DNA of 64,000 nucleotides, from NCBI RefSeq assembly GCF_000307265.1, contig NZ_DF158897.1, positions 525,252 through 589,251 on the forward strand, given 5' to 3'. The notes below the pieces were generated by a model. It was not told the DNA's origin and searched no databases. It saw nothing but the letters and a program-made list of their open reading frames with translations. Numbering within the stretch: position 1 is the stretch's first letter; each line of letters begins with the position of its first letter. A program made the position numbers and the translations under genes. Positions 62,862 to 64,000 of the stretch are shown here, piece by piece. Source of the DNA: Oscillibacter ruminantium GH1. GTDB lineage: Bacteria > Bacillota > Clostridia > Oscillospirales > Oscillospiraceae.

Positions 62862-63967
62862 CTCTTTATAGGAGTGCCTTTAAAATTTGCAACCCTTTTT
62901 GTGCTATCAAAGACACCACCACAAATTTCTTTTACATCACAATCTTGACACTCTTCGCTGTACCTTACTTTATAATCAGAAATACTTTTAGCACAGATTC
63001 CCCAATATTCCTTTTTGACAGCACATAAAGGTAGATTAAATAATTGAACATCAATACCATTTGCTATCAGTATTCTTATTGCTTTTTCTGATTTAATAAA
63101 CATTTCCTCATAAGGCAACCAAACTTTTTCTTTATTTTTTGCAGCATTGCCTAGCATTTCTAATCCCATAAAATTCACACTGTGAACACCTTGAAAATAC
63201 TTTGCAATATATCTCGCTACTTTTTCAATATAGTCGATATTGTGTTTTGTCAATACAACTCGAATTTCAACTTCTACGTTGTAATGTAAAAGATTATGGA
63301 TACCAATTACCGTTTGTTTGAAACTCCCCGGAGCCTGCGTAATCGAGTCGTGAGTTTCTTCACAGTATCCATAGATAGGAATACCTATACGAATATTATC
63401 AGGTATACACTCCATAAATCGCTTCGTAAAGCTATAATCTCCCCAGGCTCTTCCGTTTGTTAGTAACAAAAAATAAGTTTCATCATAACCATATTGCAAT
63501 TCTCTCATCAAGCCGAAAAAATCTTCATTTAGTAAGCTGGGCTCCCCACCTGTTATAGTTAAATATCTTGGAGATTTAGGAAAATATCTCAATAGTTCCT
63601 TTAAATCAGTCAGACTACATAGCTGACTGTGTTTTCTCGAGTTTTCACTGCAAGGACACATTACACAGTTTGAATTACATTGAAGTGTTAATACAAGAGC
63701 ATTATCATCGGAGTTTGAATTGTATTGCTCATACACGATACCCTTGCTATCTATTGAAAAAACATCTTCAGAATTGCAATTTTCAAATAACTCACTTACA
63801 CTTTTGTTAAGTGTAATATACCCATCATAGGTGTAAAGCTTATATGTATCTTGGTCCTTATAAATATGATTAAAACCAGTCCGCATATATTTGTAGTGTT
63901 CTTCTTCGCTGTAAGCCAATTTAAACACATAATAATCGTCGTTATAACCTTCTACGTATCTTTTCAT
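62858..63967 (-). CDS. hxsC: radical SAM maturase, HxsC-like
   Basis: A 369-residue radical SAM enzyme, the first gene of the operon visible here. The cluster motif is CNSNCVMC (Cys97, Cys101, Cys104), followed by ITGGEPSLLNEDF. The C-terminus ends with LPLCAVKKEYWGICAKSISDYK and CQDCDVKEICGGVFDS, the CxxCxxxxxCGGxF layout that I associate with HxsC. GAAGGTG precedes the ATG at 63967. With HxsB it would modify the His-Ser repeat protein; the chemistry is not established from sequence. Any hxsD or promoter is upstream, beyond the right edge. Confidence 0.75.
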   Translation of the reverse strand: MKRYVEGYNDDYYVFKLAYSEEEHYKYMRTGFNHIYKDQDTYKLYTYDGYITLNKSVSELFENCNSEDVFSIDSKGIVYEQYNSNSDDNALVLTLQCNSNCVMCPCSENSRKHSQLCSLTDLKELLRYFPKSPRYLTITGGEPSLLNEDFFGLMRELQYGYDETYFLLLTNGRAWGDYSFTKRFMECIPDNIRIGIPIYGYCEETHDSITQAPGSFKQTVIGIHNLLHYNVEVEIRVVLTKHNIDYIEKVARYIAKYFQGVHSVNFMGLEMLGNAAKNKEKVWLPYEEMFIKSEKAIRILIANGIDVQLFNLPLCAVKKEYWGICAKSISDYKVRYSEECQDCDVKEICGGVFDSTKRVANFKGTPIKR

Positions 63968-64000
63968 ATAATCAACACCTTCATAACTGTGTAAATAACA

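Overview
The window reads as a chromosomal segment of a GC-rich, low-G+C-phylum gut Clostridium (an Oscillospiraceae-type Firmicute is the best guess). The grounds are the gene content: CtsR with tandem heptad operators, McsA/ClpC, SepF/DivIVA, RicT, LytR-CpsA-Psr and S-layer-homology proteins, AGGAGG-type ribosome sites and frequent GTG/TTG starts. The taxonomic call is inference; no rRNA or tRNA gene was recognised.

Positions 1 to about 54,540 are an ordinary GC-rich housekeeping backbone. From left to right it carries: mutS (5' end outside the window), a CPBP protease, mutL, miaA, hfq, a membrane-fusion-like protein, yggS, sepF and divIVA (1-9.4 kb); a HAD phosphatase, then an XRE regulator with an MBOAT/SGNH acyl-transfer pair (9.5-13.9 kb); lepA; a response regulator, histidine kinase and HtrA operon on the minus strand (15.9-19.6 kb); surface proteins (a degenerate deacetylase-like protein, LCP, SLH-transglutaminase); rsmI, trmN6 and a ferredoxin; the ctsR-mcsA-clpC heat-shock operon, which lacks mcsB (25.8-29.5 kb); ppdK; carA followed by a carB-dapF gene fusion (36.4-41.5 kb); holB-ricT; a GntR-ABC operon; guaD, a ZIP transporter, cinA, thiI and the 3' part of comM.

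At about 54.54 kb comM is cut within its ATPase P-loop region and base composition falls abruptly to AT-rich DNA that runs to the end of the window. The junction carries a sequence of about 153 bp that recurs 862 bp further in, so this looks like one end of an integrated element, with the other end and any integrase beyond the right edge.

The island has two visible cargo modules, all on the minus strand. The first (55.6-58.5 kb) looks like defence: a nuclease with an AbiJ-like N-terminus and a PD-(D/E)XK core, a DUF6236-like protein and an HNH-like protein. The second (58.75-63.97 kb) is the most interesting part: a tightly packed, partly overlapping operon with two radical SAM proteins resembling HxsC and HxsB of the His-Xaa-Ser system, a membrane-anchored MORN-repeat protein, a small membrane-spanning protein with thirteen His-Xaa-Ser triplets (the presumed substrate), two very small ORFs and a membrane-anchored propeller-like protein. 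The likely logic is modification of the His-Ser repeat region by the two radical SAM enzymes, with the anchored proteins presenting or sensing the product at the cell surface. The operon's 5' end, and a possible hxsD, lie beyond position 64,000.
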